This document shows positions 1 to 6,882 of a stretch of 64,000 bases of DNA, in pieces. The notes beneath the pieces were generated by a model. That model saw only the letters and a program-made list of their open reading frames with translations, made no database searches and was not told the DNA's origin. The DNA comes from a virus, in IMG/VR virus record IMGVR_UViG_3300042884_001034, positions 1 to 64,000 of that record, one strand, 5' to 3'. Within the stretch, counting starts at the first letter, position 1. Each line of letters opens with the position of its first letter. A program made the position numbers and the translations under genes.

Positions 1-3
1 TTT

Positions 4-348
4 ATGACTATGTCTGTATTCTCAAATAATAATTTTATAGAGAATATTACATTAACGACGTACAGACCATCTATTAAAGAAACAGATGCTAACCCAGATG
101 TTACAGCCAGTGGATTTAAAATTGATTTAAAAACTCCAGAGAAACATAAAATACTAGCTGTTAGTAGGGATTTAAAGAAAAAGTTTAAATGGGGTTCTAA
201 AGTGAGAATCACCAATGCTGGGAGGTTTAATGGTGTATATCGTGTTCATGATGTTATGAACAAAAGATATAAAAAGAGAATTGACGTATTAATAGGGTGG
301 AAACAAAAAGCCACTAAATTAAATAATGTTAAAATTATTAGATTGTGA
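4..348 (+). CDS. 3D-domain (RlpA/MltA-like barrel) protein, possibly 5' partial
   Basis: The stretch TASGFKIDL, followed by AVSRDLKKKF, GSKVRI, GVYRVHDVMNKR and IDVLI, has the layout of the 3D domain, a small double-psi barrel found in lytic transglycosylase-like and RlpA-like cell-wall proteins. The two aspartates of VHDVMN and RIDVLI fit its conserved acidic positions. Such proteins act on or bind peptidoglycan, so a role in entry or lysis is possible. No signal peptide is visible. The frame is open at the window edge, so the real start may lie upstream; ATG at 4 or 10 are the only choices inside the window. It overlaps the next gene by 4 bases. Confidence 0.6.
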   Translation: MTMSVFSNNNFIENITLTTYRPSIKETDANPDVTASGFKIDLKTPEKHKILAVSRDLKKKFKWGSKVRITNAGRFNGVYRVHDVMNKRYKKRIDVLIGWKQKATKLNNVKIIRL

Positions 349-602
349 CAGAAAAAAGAAGACAATTAAATTTTAAACATCTTTGTCAGAAATATCCAGA
401 TATAAATCCTGTTGAGGGGGAAAATCTGGATATTCCTACAATGAGAATAAACATTTTAAAAAAATGCTGGTATGATAAATCTCGTTTTAAATCTGTTACA
501 AGCATAGCTAAAGTGACAGGAATTTCAGAAAGAGAGATATTAAGAACAGCAAGTGATGAAAAATTTACTCAAAGAAGAGATATTAAAACTGTTAAATTAT
601 GA
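345..602 (+). CDS. Small helix-turn-helix-like protein (85 aa)
   Basis: I do not recognise the family. Residues from about 50 on (SVTSIAKVTGISEREILRTA) look like a helix-turn-helix: a helix, a G-I-S turn and a second helix, so DNA binding is a reasonable inference. The start must be GTG at 345, overlapping the previous stop as GTGA; the next Met is at residue 33. The C-terminus is basic. The stop overlaps the ATG of the next small gene. Confidence 0.5.
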   Translation: MTEKRRQLNFKHLCQKYPDINPVEGENLDIPTMRINILKKCWYDKSRFKSVTSIAKVTGISEREILRTASDEKFTQRRDIKTVKL

Positions 603-742
603 AATCAAACAAAGAATCATTAATTATTTTAGCATTATATCTAGCTTTATTAGCTTGGATAATACTTATGCTCACATCATGTTCTGCACCAAAAACAGGT
701 TGTAGATATGTTGTACACAAAAAAGCTTACAGTACATTTTAA
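599..742 (+). CDS. Small predicted lipoprotein (47 aa)
   Basis: A short frame starting at an ATG that overlaps the previous stop (TTATGA). It has two N-terminal lysines, a hydrophobic run (LIILALYLALLAWIILM) and then LTSC, a good lipobox with the cysteine about 28 residues in. The mature part would be only about 20 residues. It is likely lipid-anchored in the host envelope; small phage lipoproteins are sometimes superinfection-exclusion or lysis factors, but nothing here proves that. Confidence 0.55.
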   Translation: MKSNKESLIILALYLALLAWIILMLTSCSAPKTGCRYVVHKKAYSTF

Positions 743-752
743 ATCAAATCAA

Positions 753-890
753 ATGAAAAAAATCACACTCACAGCACAAGAATTTAATGTTTTTAAAGAA
801 ATTGCATCATTTATGTATCAATTCTGGGTTTCTAAAGGAATTATACATATCCAGGCACAAGAATCTCAATTGGCAGAATTAGGTTATTAA
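753..890 (+). CDS. Hypothetical protein (45 aa)
   Basis: Family not recognised. The chosen start is the ATG at 753 (MKKITLTAQEF), because an upstream in-frame codon would overlap the lipoprotein gene and read through poorly protein-like sequence. The product is a short mixed helix/strand peptide ending in QESQLAELGY. A terminator hairpin follows directly. Confidence 0.4.
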   Translation: MKKITLTAQEFNVFKEIASFMYQFWVSKGIIHIQAQESQLAELGY

Positions 891-897
891 TTTTAGG

Positions 898-928
898 CTC
901 CCTCATATACATATATGGGGGAGATTTT
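898..928 (+). terminator. Intrinsic terminator
   Basis: The stem CTCCCTCATAT pairs with ATATGGGGGAG (one wobble pair), with a short loop, followed by ATTTTTA. It closes the first small-gene group. Confidence 0.7.
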
Positions 929-952
929 TACATCACCATCAAAAATTATTTT

Positions 953-1399
953 ATGTTAGCAAAAATTGTAATGAAATCTTATATGCCTAAAGAATTAGAA
1001 TTAGGTATGATGTTTATGGGGGCAGACTCTGTATATGCATTGCACAAAATTCCTAATGATATGGAAAAGTATATTGCTTTACATGGAGCTCCTGTTGAAC
1101 CTTATATTATTGCAGAAATGCAAAATCCTGATGATCAGCCAATTGTATTAGCCACTCCAGACCAATTAGCTTGGTGGGATGAGGGAGAATTTACAGACGA
1201 ATTAAGAGATATGACTATTGTAGATCTTAATAGTGTATTGTCTGATTGGGATGGATATATAGAAATTGAAACAGAAGAAGGTGATATTCCTACATTATAT
1301 GAAGGAAAAGTGACCATTTCTGTATGTTTTGAAGAAGATGCTGAAGAAGATGCTTCTTCATTTTTAGAAGATGAAGACCAATTTTGGAACTGGGAATAA
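953..1399 (+). CDS. Acidic hypothetical protein (148 aa)
   Basis: Family not recognised. The product is strongly acidic, and the last 30 residues are mostly D and E (FEEDAEEDASSF, EDEDQFWNWE). Acidic phage proteins of this size may mimic DNA or bind basic partners, but that is speculation. The ATG at 953 is used; an in-frame ATG at residue 11 (MPKELELG) is an alternative. It sits alone between a terminator and the next gene. Confidence 0.5.
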   Translation: MLAKIVMKSYMPKELELGMMFMGADSVYALHKIPNDMEKYIALHGAPVEPYIIAEMQNPDDQPIVLATPDQLAWWDEGEFTDELRDMTIVDLNSVLSDWDGYIEIETEEGDIPTLYEGKVTISVCFEEDAEEDASSFLEDEDQFWNWE

Positions 1400-1423
1400 A
1401 TTTTTTAATTAAAACTTAATAAA

Positions 1424-1657
1424 ATGACGGAAATTAATTTATTTTTAGAAGTTATTGTAGAATTTTTTGTAGCTCTAACTAATTCAATTAAAAATCTTGA
1501 TACAAAGAAAAAGATTGTAATTAAATTAGTTAATGATCCAAAAGTTCAATCCACTGTGTACCCTTCTCAAACTTATTCTTTTGAGGAGTGGTGTAAAGTT
1601 GTTAATGCTTCTTTGTTACATGGAAGAAGCACCAATCATATTGATTGTGATGTGTGA
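1424..1657 (+). CDS. Hypothetical protein (77 aa)
   Basis: Not recognised. It has a hydrophobic N-terminal third (INLFLEVIVEFFVALTNSI) that could be an amphipathic or membrane-associated helix, then a mixed region with a single SFEEWCKVVNASLL helix. It is followed at once by a strong terminator. Confidence 0.45.
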   Translation: MTEINLFLEVIVEFFVALTNSIKNLDTKKKIVIKLVNDPKVQSTVYPSQTYSFEEWCKVVNASLLHGRSTNHIDCDV

Positions 1658-1665
1658 GAAAGCAA

Positions 1666-1700
1666 GCCCTTAATGCAAAGGTGTTAAGGGCCCTTTTTTA
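1666..1700 (+). terminator. Intrinsic terminator
   Basis: GCCCTTAA at 1666-1673 pairs perfectly with TTAAGGGC at 1684-1691, followed by a T-rich run. It starts about 9 bases after the previous stop. Confidence 0.75.
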
Positions 1701-1727
1701 TCAATCTTTTCATCAAAAACCCATAAT

Positions 1728-1883
1728 ATGCCAAAAGCAACATTAGTTTTTACTTCTAGAAGATTAAATAGAAGCAGAATAAGAGTTTTTACAGCAGATA
1801 AAGCAAAAAGATCTGCTATTAAATTCATAGACAAAGTTATGCTGGCAGCAAAAGCAAGCAAAAAAGAATGCTTGTTTAATTAA
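1728..1883 (+). CDS. Small basic protein (51 aa)
   Basis: A short + strand frame beginning MPKATLVFTSRRLNRSR and rich in K and R, with a helical RSAIKFIDKVMLAAKASKK segment. It lies between two terminators with its own ATG, and a 63-codon frame on the other strand here is only its shadow. Nucleic acid binding is possible from charge alone. Family not recognised. Confidence 0.4.
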   Translation: MPKATLVFTSRRLNRSRIRVFTADKAKRSAIKFIDKVMLAAKASKKECLFN

Positions 1884-1890
1884 TTAATCA

Positions 1891-1920
1891 GCCCTCTCAT
1901 ATATAATGGGAGGGCTTAAA
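1891..1920 (+). terminator. Intrinsic terminator
   Basis: GCCCTCTCAT pairs with ATGGGAGGGC (one wobble pair) across a short AT loop. It lies just after the 51-aa gene; the tail after the stem is only moderately T-rich. Confidence 0.55.
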
Positions 1921-1930
1921 TTACACACAC

Positions 1931-2335
1931 ATGAAAAAATTATTTATTTTATTGCTCATATTACTTTTTAGTAGTATATCAAACGCACAATCATCTTCTT
2001 ACATATGTTCAAAAACAGAAATCTCTGTTTATAACAACCTATTAGACAAATGGGAAACCAGAGTGGTGGAGGAAGATGCTAATATTAAAATCACAATAGA
2101 AAGCAACATTATTATTATCCATGCTAAAGCTAAGAGTATTATTTCTGTAGGAAAAAATATTTCCAAAAAAGAAGAACAAGATTATACAAGTGATATGTTT
2201 AATGCTTATGATTATGAATCAGGAGAAACCTGTAAAGTGTGTTTTATTAGGAATAATGTTTCTGGTACACTCACTTTAATGGTATTTAAATCATTAAAAT
2301 CAAGAGAATTAGCACTTACATATGAATTAAATTAA
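1931..2335 (+). CDS. Secreted protein of unknown function (134 aa)
   Basis: A clear signal peptide: MKK, a hydrophobic core (LFILLLILLFSSI), then SNAQ, giving probable cleavage after SNA. The mature part of about 115 residues has alternating short strands and two cysteines about three residues apart (ETCKVCF), so it may act in the periplasm. Family not recognised. It opens a run of closely spaced small genes up to 3.97 kb. Confidence 0.55.
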   Translation: MKKLFILLLILLFSSISNAQSSSYICSKTEISVYNNLLDKWETRVVEEDANIKITIESNIIIIHAKAKSIISVGKNISKKEEQDYTSDMFNAYDYESGETCKVCFIRNNVSGTLTLMVFKSLKSRELALTYELN

Positions 2336-2342
2336 ATATATT

Positions 2343-2618
2343 ATGAATAAAAGAGAAAGACATAAATTATATAAACAATTATTAAAAATAGTTTGTGCAG
2401 ACCCAGAGGTAAGACAAGGAATATGTTATTATTTAGCAAACTGCACTACTCTTGGAATAACGTTATGCTATCGTATGGAGGAATTATTACCAGAATTATA
2501 TGAAAAAGCTCCTAAAAAATGGAAAAAAAACTTTTTTTCATACTGGTTTCCTACAACATATGAAGGATGGGAAAAAAGAATAGCTATTATTGAACAATGT
2601 ATTGAAGAAACAAAATAA
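2343..2618 (+). CDS. Hypothetical protein, paralogue of the 2825-3160 gene (91 aa)
   Basis: It shares a pattern with the gene at 2825-3160: RERHKLYKQLL at the start, a CYY/CFY motif, then ELLPELYEKAPKKWK and a closing helix ending in CIEETK. The two are clearly related and separated by one short gene, so this is a small tandem family. It is all-helical by eye. Function unknown. Confidence 0.55.
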   Translation: MNKRERHKLYKQLLKIVCADPEVRQGICYYLANCTTLGITLCYRMEELLPELYEKAPKKWKKNFFSYWFPTTYEGWEKRIAIIEQCIEETK

Positions 2619-2620
2619 TT

Positions 2621-2821
2621 ATGAAATATAGAATTTATTTACCAAAAGACAGAGCTTTTTATATTATAGAACATCTTGATGCCTCTTTGTTTAAAATCCT
2701 TGAAAAAGAAGGAGAACATAGTTTTTATAAAATGGAATTTGAAATAAAAGATTCTGTAGATTTGTCTTCTTTATTATCAACTATATTTCATTGTGGATTT
2801 GAACAAGCATTAAATATTTGA
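2621..2821 (+). CDS. Hypothetical protein (66 aa)
   Basis: Not recognised. A short alpha/beta protein starting MKYRIYLPKDRAFYII, with alternating strand-like and helical segments. It sits 2 bases after one member and 3 bases before the other member of a small paralogous pair, so it is co-transcribed with them. Confidence 0.45.
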   Translation: MKYRIYLPKDRAFYIIEHLDASLFKILEKEGEHSFYKMEFEIKDSVDLSSLLSTIFHCGFEQALNI

Positions 2822-2824
2822 AAT

Positions 2825-3160
2825 ATGGCAAAGTTAACAAAAAAAGATAGACACGAATTTTACAAAAAACTGTTAGATTTTACAGTGGAAGATCCAAATC
2901 TTGATAATGGAATGTGTTTTTATATACATCGTATAATAATTGACAATTATAAATCAAATACTAAAATTAGAAAATTATATAGAGAATGGAATCACTCTAC
3001 TACTTATTTTTTAATAGAATGTTTACCAGAATTGTACCATAAAGCTCCTATATTATGGAAAAATTTTCCAAAAGGAAGATATTGGTACTCATTACATAGT
3101 AAAAAATATTGGAATATGAGAATAAAACACATTTTTGACTGCGTAAATGAAACAGCATGA
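2825..3160 (+). CDS. Hypothetical protein, paralogue of the 2343-2618 gene (111 aa)
   Basis: It has the same layout as the 91-aa paralogue: KDRHEFYKKLLDF, a MCFYIH segment, CLPELYHKAPILWK, then a C-terminal helix ending CVNETA. An extra insert of about 20 residues (SNTKIRKLYREWNHS) explains its greater length. It overlaps the next start (ATGA). Function unknown. Confidence 0.55.
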   Translation: MAKLTKKDRHEFYKKLLDFTVEDPNLDNGMCFYIHRIIIDNYKSNTKIRKLYREWNHSTTYFLIECLPELYHKAPILWKNFPKGRYWYSLHSKKYWNMRIKHIFDCVNETA

Positions 3161-3837
3161 GTATATCAGTTAAATACCCCATAATTGGGGCTAAAGTGGT
3201 AAGAGGAAAAGATTGGTGTTATGATGAACAAGATGGAGGAGAAGGAAAAACAGGTGTTATAGTAGATAAATTAAAATATGATTGGGTAAGAGTATTATGG
3301 GAAAATGGTAATAAAGATGATTATCGTATAGGAAATGAAGGTAAATACGACCTCTATTTTGCCACAGAAAAAGATGCACTCCTTCAAGAAGCTATGGAAA
3401 GATTTCCAAGTGGATGTTCTTATGAAGATACAATGGGAAGTCATCATAAAAACATTAAATATAATTATCCATATTGGTGGTCTGAATCAAGGATAGCTTT
3501 AAAAGAAGGTAAGGGATTGGTTTATGATAATGGTAAGTGGGCTGTACGTACTGATGTTCCTGTAAAAGAAGAATACGCAAAAATTATTAAACATAAAACA
3601 ATAAATACAGATCAAAATGGCGAAAAATCAAAAAGTAATCCCAGCAGCAATGGGTCCACAAACACAACAAATGTTGAATGCAGTACCAAACGAGAAAATG
3701 GAATTAAAGTACAAAGACTTAATTTCAAAATCCCAACAACAGTTAGAAGCGGAGGAGCTGGACTTAAAAGTTCAAATTGCAAAGTCAGATTTGGAAGTAA
3801 CAATAGCTACCACCAAAAAAGACTTAGCATCAGCTAG
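3157..3837 (+). CDS. Hypothetical protein with NGKWA module; 3' end overruns the next gene
   Basis: The first 150 residues look like a real protein, with an SH3-like start (GAKVVRGKDWCYDEQDGGEG, then VRVLWENG). They share with the 406-aa protein at 4017 a module made of EAMERFPSGCSY and, later, DNGKWAVRTDVP. After about residue 153 the sequence becomes S/N/K-rich and overlaps the convincing gene at 3617-3967 by 221 bases in another frame. TAA at 3602-3604 in the +1 frame would end it 12 bases before the next ATG, so a single-base indel or lost stop is likely. Confidence 0.55.
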   Translation: MSISVKYPIIGAKVVRGKDWCYDEQDGGEGKTGVIVDKLKYDWVRVLWENGNKDDYRIGNEGKYDLYFATEKDALLQEAMERFPSGCSYEDTMGSHHKNIKYNYPYWWSESRIALKEGKGLVYDNGKWAVRTDVPVKEEYAKIIKHKTINTDQNGEKSKSNPSSNGSTNTTNVECSTKRENGIKVQRLNFKIPTTVRSGGAGLKSSNCKVRFGSNNSYHQKRLSIS

Positions 3838-3967
3838 ACGTGAATTAATTGCTGCTCAATCAGCTGTTCCTTACAATGTACAATATGAGTTAGATGCTTA
3901 TCAACAAGTGCAAGGATTGGAATCAGCATTAGATTTTGCTGAAAGAATTTTATTACAGAGATTTTAA
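3617..3967 (+). CDS. Coiled-coil protein (116 aa)
   Basis: Residues 25-85 form a long helix rich in K, E, Q and L (ISKSQQQLEAEELDLKVQIA), strongly suggesting a coiled coil. A similar helical protein, with the same segment order ending in a YxxxL-rich tail, is encoded at 5248-5595. ATG at 3617 follows an A-rich stretch. The terminator just after it marks the end of the transcript. Function not recognised; it could be a small structural or scaffolding factor. Confidence 0.65.
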   Translation: MAKNQKVIPAAMGPQTQQMLNAVPNEKMELKYKDLISKSQQQLEAEELDLKVQIAKSDLEVTIATTKKDLASARRELIAAQSAVPYNVQYELDAYQQVQGLESALDFAERILLQRF

Positions 3968-3972
3968 ATTAC

Positions 3973-4004
3973 AAAAAGAGGGAATGTAACTATTCCCTCT
4001 TTTT
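3973..4004 (+). terminator. Intrinsic terminator
   Basis: AAAAGAGGGAAT pairs with ATTCCCTCTTTT across a short loop, giving an A-run before and a T-run after. It ends the 1.9-4.0 kb group. Confidence 0.8.
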
Positions 4005-4016
4005 AATTTATTATGT

Positions 4017-5237
4017 ATGAAAAATGTAAAAGTAGGGGATAAAGTTAGAGTGCTGAAACATTCTGGACATAAAAAAGAAGATTTTAAAGATAATTCCATA
4101 GAAGAAGGAGAAATATGTATTGTTTTTTATATAGATAGCTACACGGAGCCTCTTGCTTATGTAAATAGAACAGGAGCAAATAATAAAATAGAACCATATG
4201 AAGTATTATATGGGTATGAATATGAACTTTTTATTGATATTCCTGCATGCACCTACTATAAAATGCCTTCTATTAAACATGTGATACATACAGAAAAATG
4301 GTTAGTCTCAGTTGGTTATGAAATGGCTCAACCTATGGGAAGAGATCCGAATTATTTATTTATACATGGGAGTACGAAAAAGTTCCATTACAATAATTCT
4401 GAAAGTTATAATGATGATGATTATAAAGAATTTGAAGAATTATATAAATATGGAATGCCTATATTTATTGAACAGTCGGTTCCTGAAGAAAATCCATTAA
4501 TAACAGAAGCTAAGAAAAGATACCCTGTAGGAACAAGTTTTCATCCAGCTCATGTAGCTAATTCAAGTTTTTATTGTACTATTACAGAAAATTCCGTCTT
4601 TAAAATAATAAGTAGTGATGAAATAACTGCTAGTATAAATCAACAAAGTTGGGTAGATCCTGATTTATCAGAAAATAAAATATACGGAAACTGTCAGCTT
4701 AATAGGACTGTTTATTATAATGGAAAATGGGCAGATATAGCAAATGTTCCACGTGAAACAGAGAAGAAAAAAGAAAAAGTAGAAATATTCCCTGGAATAT
4801 ACATAGGAGATATTGTAGTTTCTTTGAATATAAAAGGAAACAATAGAGATGAAGGAGATATGTTTGAGGTTTTGCCTAATAGTTTTGACAATTCTTTATA
4901 TTATAAAAAAGATGTAAATTCTTCTGATAGAAGGGATTGGAGAAAAGCTACACCAGAAGAAATAAATGCATATAATTTAGGAGCACGTAATATTGATAAA
5001 TTAATCAGTATTAAAACTGACAAAGATGAAGTTATGTATTGCAAAGATGATGATTTTAATTATACAATACCTCCATCTCCTTGTCCTGAAATAGAACTTC
5101 CTAAAGAAAAACATAAAGAAATTGAAGCAATATCTGTATTTTTACCTAAAAAACAACAAGGTATGAATATGGATGTATTTACACAACAAAGTCCAGTGGT
5201 ACTAAGTAAACCAAAACCACAATTAATAACAATTTAA
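4017..5237 (+). CDS. Multi-module hypothetical protein (406 aa)
   Basis: It starts with a KOW/SH3-like segment (VGDKVRVLKHSGH), then has a middle module with AKKRYPVGTSFHPAH and YYNGKWADIANVP, which matches the smaller gene at 3157 (MERFPSGCSY and NGKWAVRTDVP). A second SH3-like segment (YIGDIVVSLNIKG) begins near residue 262. The arrangement suggests repeated small beta-barrel domains that bind a common partner. No enzyme motif is visible. It is preceded by a terminator, so its promoter should lie in the short gap at 4005-4016 or upstream, but I could not see one. Confidence 0.6.
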   Translation: MKNVKVGDKVRVLKHSGHKKEDFKDNSIEEGEICIVFYIDSYTEPLAYVNRTGANNKIEPYEVLYGYEYELFIDIPACTYYKMPSIKHVIHTEKWLVSVGYEMAQPMGRDPNYLFIHGSTKKFHYNNSESYNDDDYKEFEELYKYGMPIFIEQSVPEENPLITEAKKRYPVGTSFHPAHVANSSFYCTITENSVFKIISSDEITASINQQSWVDPDLSENKIYGNCQLNRTVYYNGKWADIANVPRETEKKKEKVEIFPGIYIGDIVVSLNIKGNNRDEGDMFEVLPNSFDNSLYYKKDVNSSDRRDWRKATPEEINAYNLGARNIDKLISIKTDKDEVMYCKDDDFNYTIPPSPCPEIELPKEKHKEIEAISVFLPKKQQGMNMDVFTQQSPVVLSKPKPQLITI

Positions 5238-5247
5238 ATCAAAAACC

Positions 5248-5595
5248 ATGTCAAACGAAATCAAAAAAGGTCAGTTGTTCATCAATCAAGTAATTGCACG
5301 TCTTAAAGGAGATAATGCAGAAGTGTTAGCTAATAAAATAGCTCGTAAAGGACTTTCAGCAGTTGAGGGTCAGTTAGCAAGTCTTAACTCTAAAAGAGTG
5401 GATCTTGAGTCAGCAGTAGAAGATGCAGAAGAAGCATTAATTGCTGCAAAGTTTCCAACAGAGTTAATCACTTCTAACGAGAACTACATTCAGAACATTT
5501 TAAATGCTCAGAATAAATTAAACAATGCTAAAGCTGATTTACAAGCAACAGAAGAAGCAATTGTATATTTTACAGATCTTTTGAATAGTTATTAA
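5248..5595 (+). CDS. Coiled-coil protein (115 aa)
   Basis: Mainly two long helices (VEGQLASLNSKRVDLESAVE and a LNNAKADLQATEEAIVYF stretch) with heptad-like spacing. Size and shape resemble the 116-aa coiled-coil protein at 3617-3967, so the two may be distant relatives. It lies 10 bases after the multi-module protein and ends before a strong terminator. Function unknown. Confidence 0.65.
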   Translation: MSNEIKKGQLFINQVIARLKGDNAEVLANKIARKGLSAVEGQLASLNSKRVDLESAVEDAEEALIAAKFPTELITSNENYIQNILNAQNKLNNAKADLQATEEAIVYFTDLLNSY

Positions 5596-5603
5596 TTACA
5601 TTA

Positions 5604-5640
5604 AAAATGTACAGGTGTAAAAGCCTGTACATTTTATTAA
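5604..5640 (+). terminator. Intrinsic terminator
   Basis: A perfect 12-base stem, AAAATGTACAGG with CCTGTACATTTT, and an 8-base loop, followed by ATTAAAATTTTT. The A/T symmetry would also stop transcription on the other strand. Confidence 0.85.
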
Positions 5641-5650
5641 AATTTTTAAT

Positions 5651-6343
5651 ATGAGTAATAATAAAGTAGAATTAATTTCGTGGCATAATGGAGACCGTGG
5701 AATTGCAAGAGCAGCGTGGACTTCTACTAACATAGATGTAGATAGTAAAACAGATCTTCAAATAGAAGACCTTATAGTGAATAAACTATGGAATAATGGT
5801 ACAGGAAAACCACACAAAACTCCTTTTGAAAGAGGAATAGTGGAGTTTAATATTACCTGCGAACAGGCTTCACATATACATATGATTAAGCATCGTTTAG
5901 CAAATATTAACGGAGAAAGCGCAAGATATAAAGAGTTGAAAGAAGATAAGTTTTATCTTCCTGAAGATTGGTGGGAAATAAGAGTGACACCTGATGTAAA
6001 AGATGATTTAGAATATCCTCAAGAGGAATATATGGATTGGTTTCACGCTTTAGAATTATACACTGAATTAGGAAACAAATTATATCATAAAGCTTTAGCT
6101 CAATTAACCCCAATATTAGGACGCAAGAGAGCAAAAGAATCAGCAAGGTTTTTTAAAACCATGAATAGTCAACTTACATTATCTGTAATGATGAATATGA
6201 GTTGTTTTCAAAACTTTGTCACACTTAGAGCAGACGATGCAGCTCAGAAAGAAATTCATGAAATAGCAGATATGATGGTGGAAGCTGTAGAAAATATAGA
6301 AGGCAACCCATTTAAACACACATTAAAAGCATTTGGTATATGA
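5651..6343 (+). CDS. thyX: FAD-dependent thymidylate synthase ThyX
   Basis: ThyX makes dTMP from dUMP using methylene-tetrahydrofolate, NADPH and FAD. The family motif RHRxxSxNxxSxRY is recognisable at about residues 85-98 as KHRLANINGESARY, followed by YKELKEDKFYLP. The usual first arginine is a lysine and the first serine an alanine, both conservative changes for a phage protein. The N-terminus (LISWHNGDRGIARAAWTS) fits the family, and 230 residues is normal. It opens the nucleotide and replication block; dUTPase and ribonucleotide reductase are encoded further along, so the phage supplies its own thymidine precursors. Confidence 0.93.
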   Translation: MSNNKVELISWHNGDRGIARAAWTSTNIDVDSKTDLQIEDLIVNKLWNNGTGKPHKTPFERGIVEFNITCEQASHIHMIKHRLANINGESARYKELKEDKFYLPEDWWEIRVTPDVKDDLEYPQEEYMDWFHALELYTELGNKLYHKALAQLTPILGRKRAKESARFFKTMNSQLTLSVMMNMSCFQNFVTLRADDAAQKEIHEIADMMVEAVENIEGNPFKHTLKAFGI

Positions 6344-6429
6344 AAAGTGTTATATTAATTTGTATTTATTTTGTATTATTGTTTGTTTGTTATAAAAGTG
6401 CTCAATATAAAAAAGACGATTATGAATAA
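6340..6429 (+). CDS. Small single-helix membrane protein (29 aa)
   Basis: An ATG overlapping the ThyX stop (ATGA) opens 29 codons: MKS, a hydrophobic segment (VILICIYFVLLFVCY), then a charged tail (KKDDYE). The shape is a single transmembrane helix with a short cytoplasmic end. It overlaps the following gene by 8 bases, consistent with translational coupling. Confidence 0.45.
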   Translation: MKSVILICIYFVLLFVCYKSAQYKKDDYE

Positions 6430-6610
6430 CTCAATACATGATTATGTATTTCATTTTAATGAATATACAAAACTTTGGTATGCAATACCTAGAAATGTTT
6501 ACAAAGAATACTGGGACAATCAAGACACTAAAGGTGTATTAAAATCAAAAGAAATATCTGTTTTGATTGAATTAATTAACAAAGGCACTCAATTTATAGA
6601 AAAATTATGA
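6422..6610 (+). CDS. Hypothetical protein (62 aa)
   Basis: Not recognised. The ATG at 6422 (MNNSIHDYVFHF) is preferred over an upstream TTG whose extension lies within the small membrane gene. Aromatic-rich first half (EYTKLWYAIPRNVYKEYW), helical second half. It overlaps the next gene by 4 bases. Confidence 0.5.
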   Translation: MNNSIHDYVFHFNEYTKLWYAIPRNVYKEYWDNQDTKGVLKSKEISVLIELINKGTQFIEKL

Positions 6611-6882
6611 AATTATTTAGAATTAAAGCAAGACTAAATCAAGAATCTATAGGAAGAACATTTTCAAAAAAAAATGAATATCATGTAGGAGTGGTATCAA
6701 TGAACAAATGCCCTATAGTGGTTAAAGGAGATCCTACATTAATCTCTGAAACAATCTTTCATACAGAAGATGAGATTAATAGAGCTGTAGAGCTTATTGA
6801 AAGAGAGAATTTCTTTGATGTAGAAGTCATCCTTGTTAATAAAAAGAAAAGAAAGGATTATGAAAAAATCAATAGAAAATGA
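6607..6882 (+). CDS. Hypothetical protein (91 aa)
   Basis: Not recognised. Alpha/beta pattern with a basic C-terminus (VNKKKRKDYEKINRK). It overlaps the stop of the gene before and the start of the DNA polymerase gene after it by 4 bases, so it is translated as part of the polymerase operon and could be an accessory factor. Confidence 0.5.
   Translation: MKLFRIKARLNQESIGRTFSKKNEYHVGVVSMNKCPIVVKGDPTLISETIFHTEDEINRAVELIERENFFDVEVILVNKKKRKDYEKINRK

Noticed and set aside
1670-1861. 63-codon frame on the - strand
   Set aside because: It is the opposite strand of a K/R-rich + strand mini-gene (1728-1883) that fits the strand, spacing and terminators of its neighbours.
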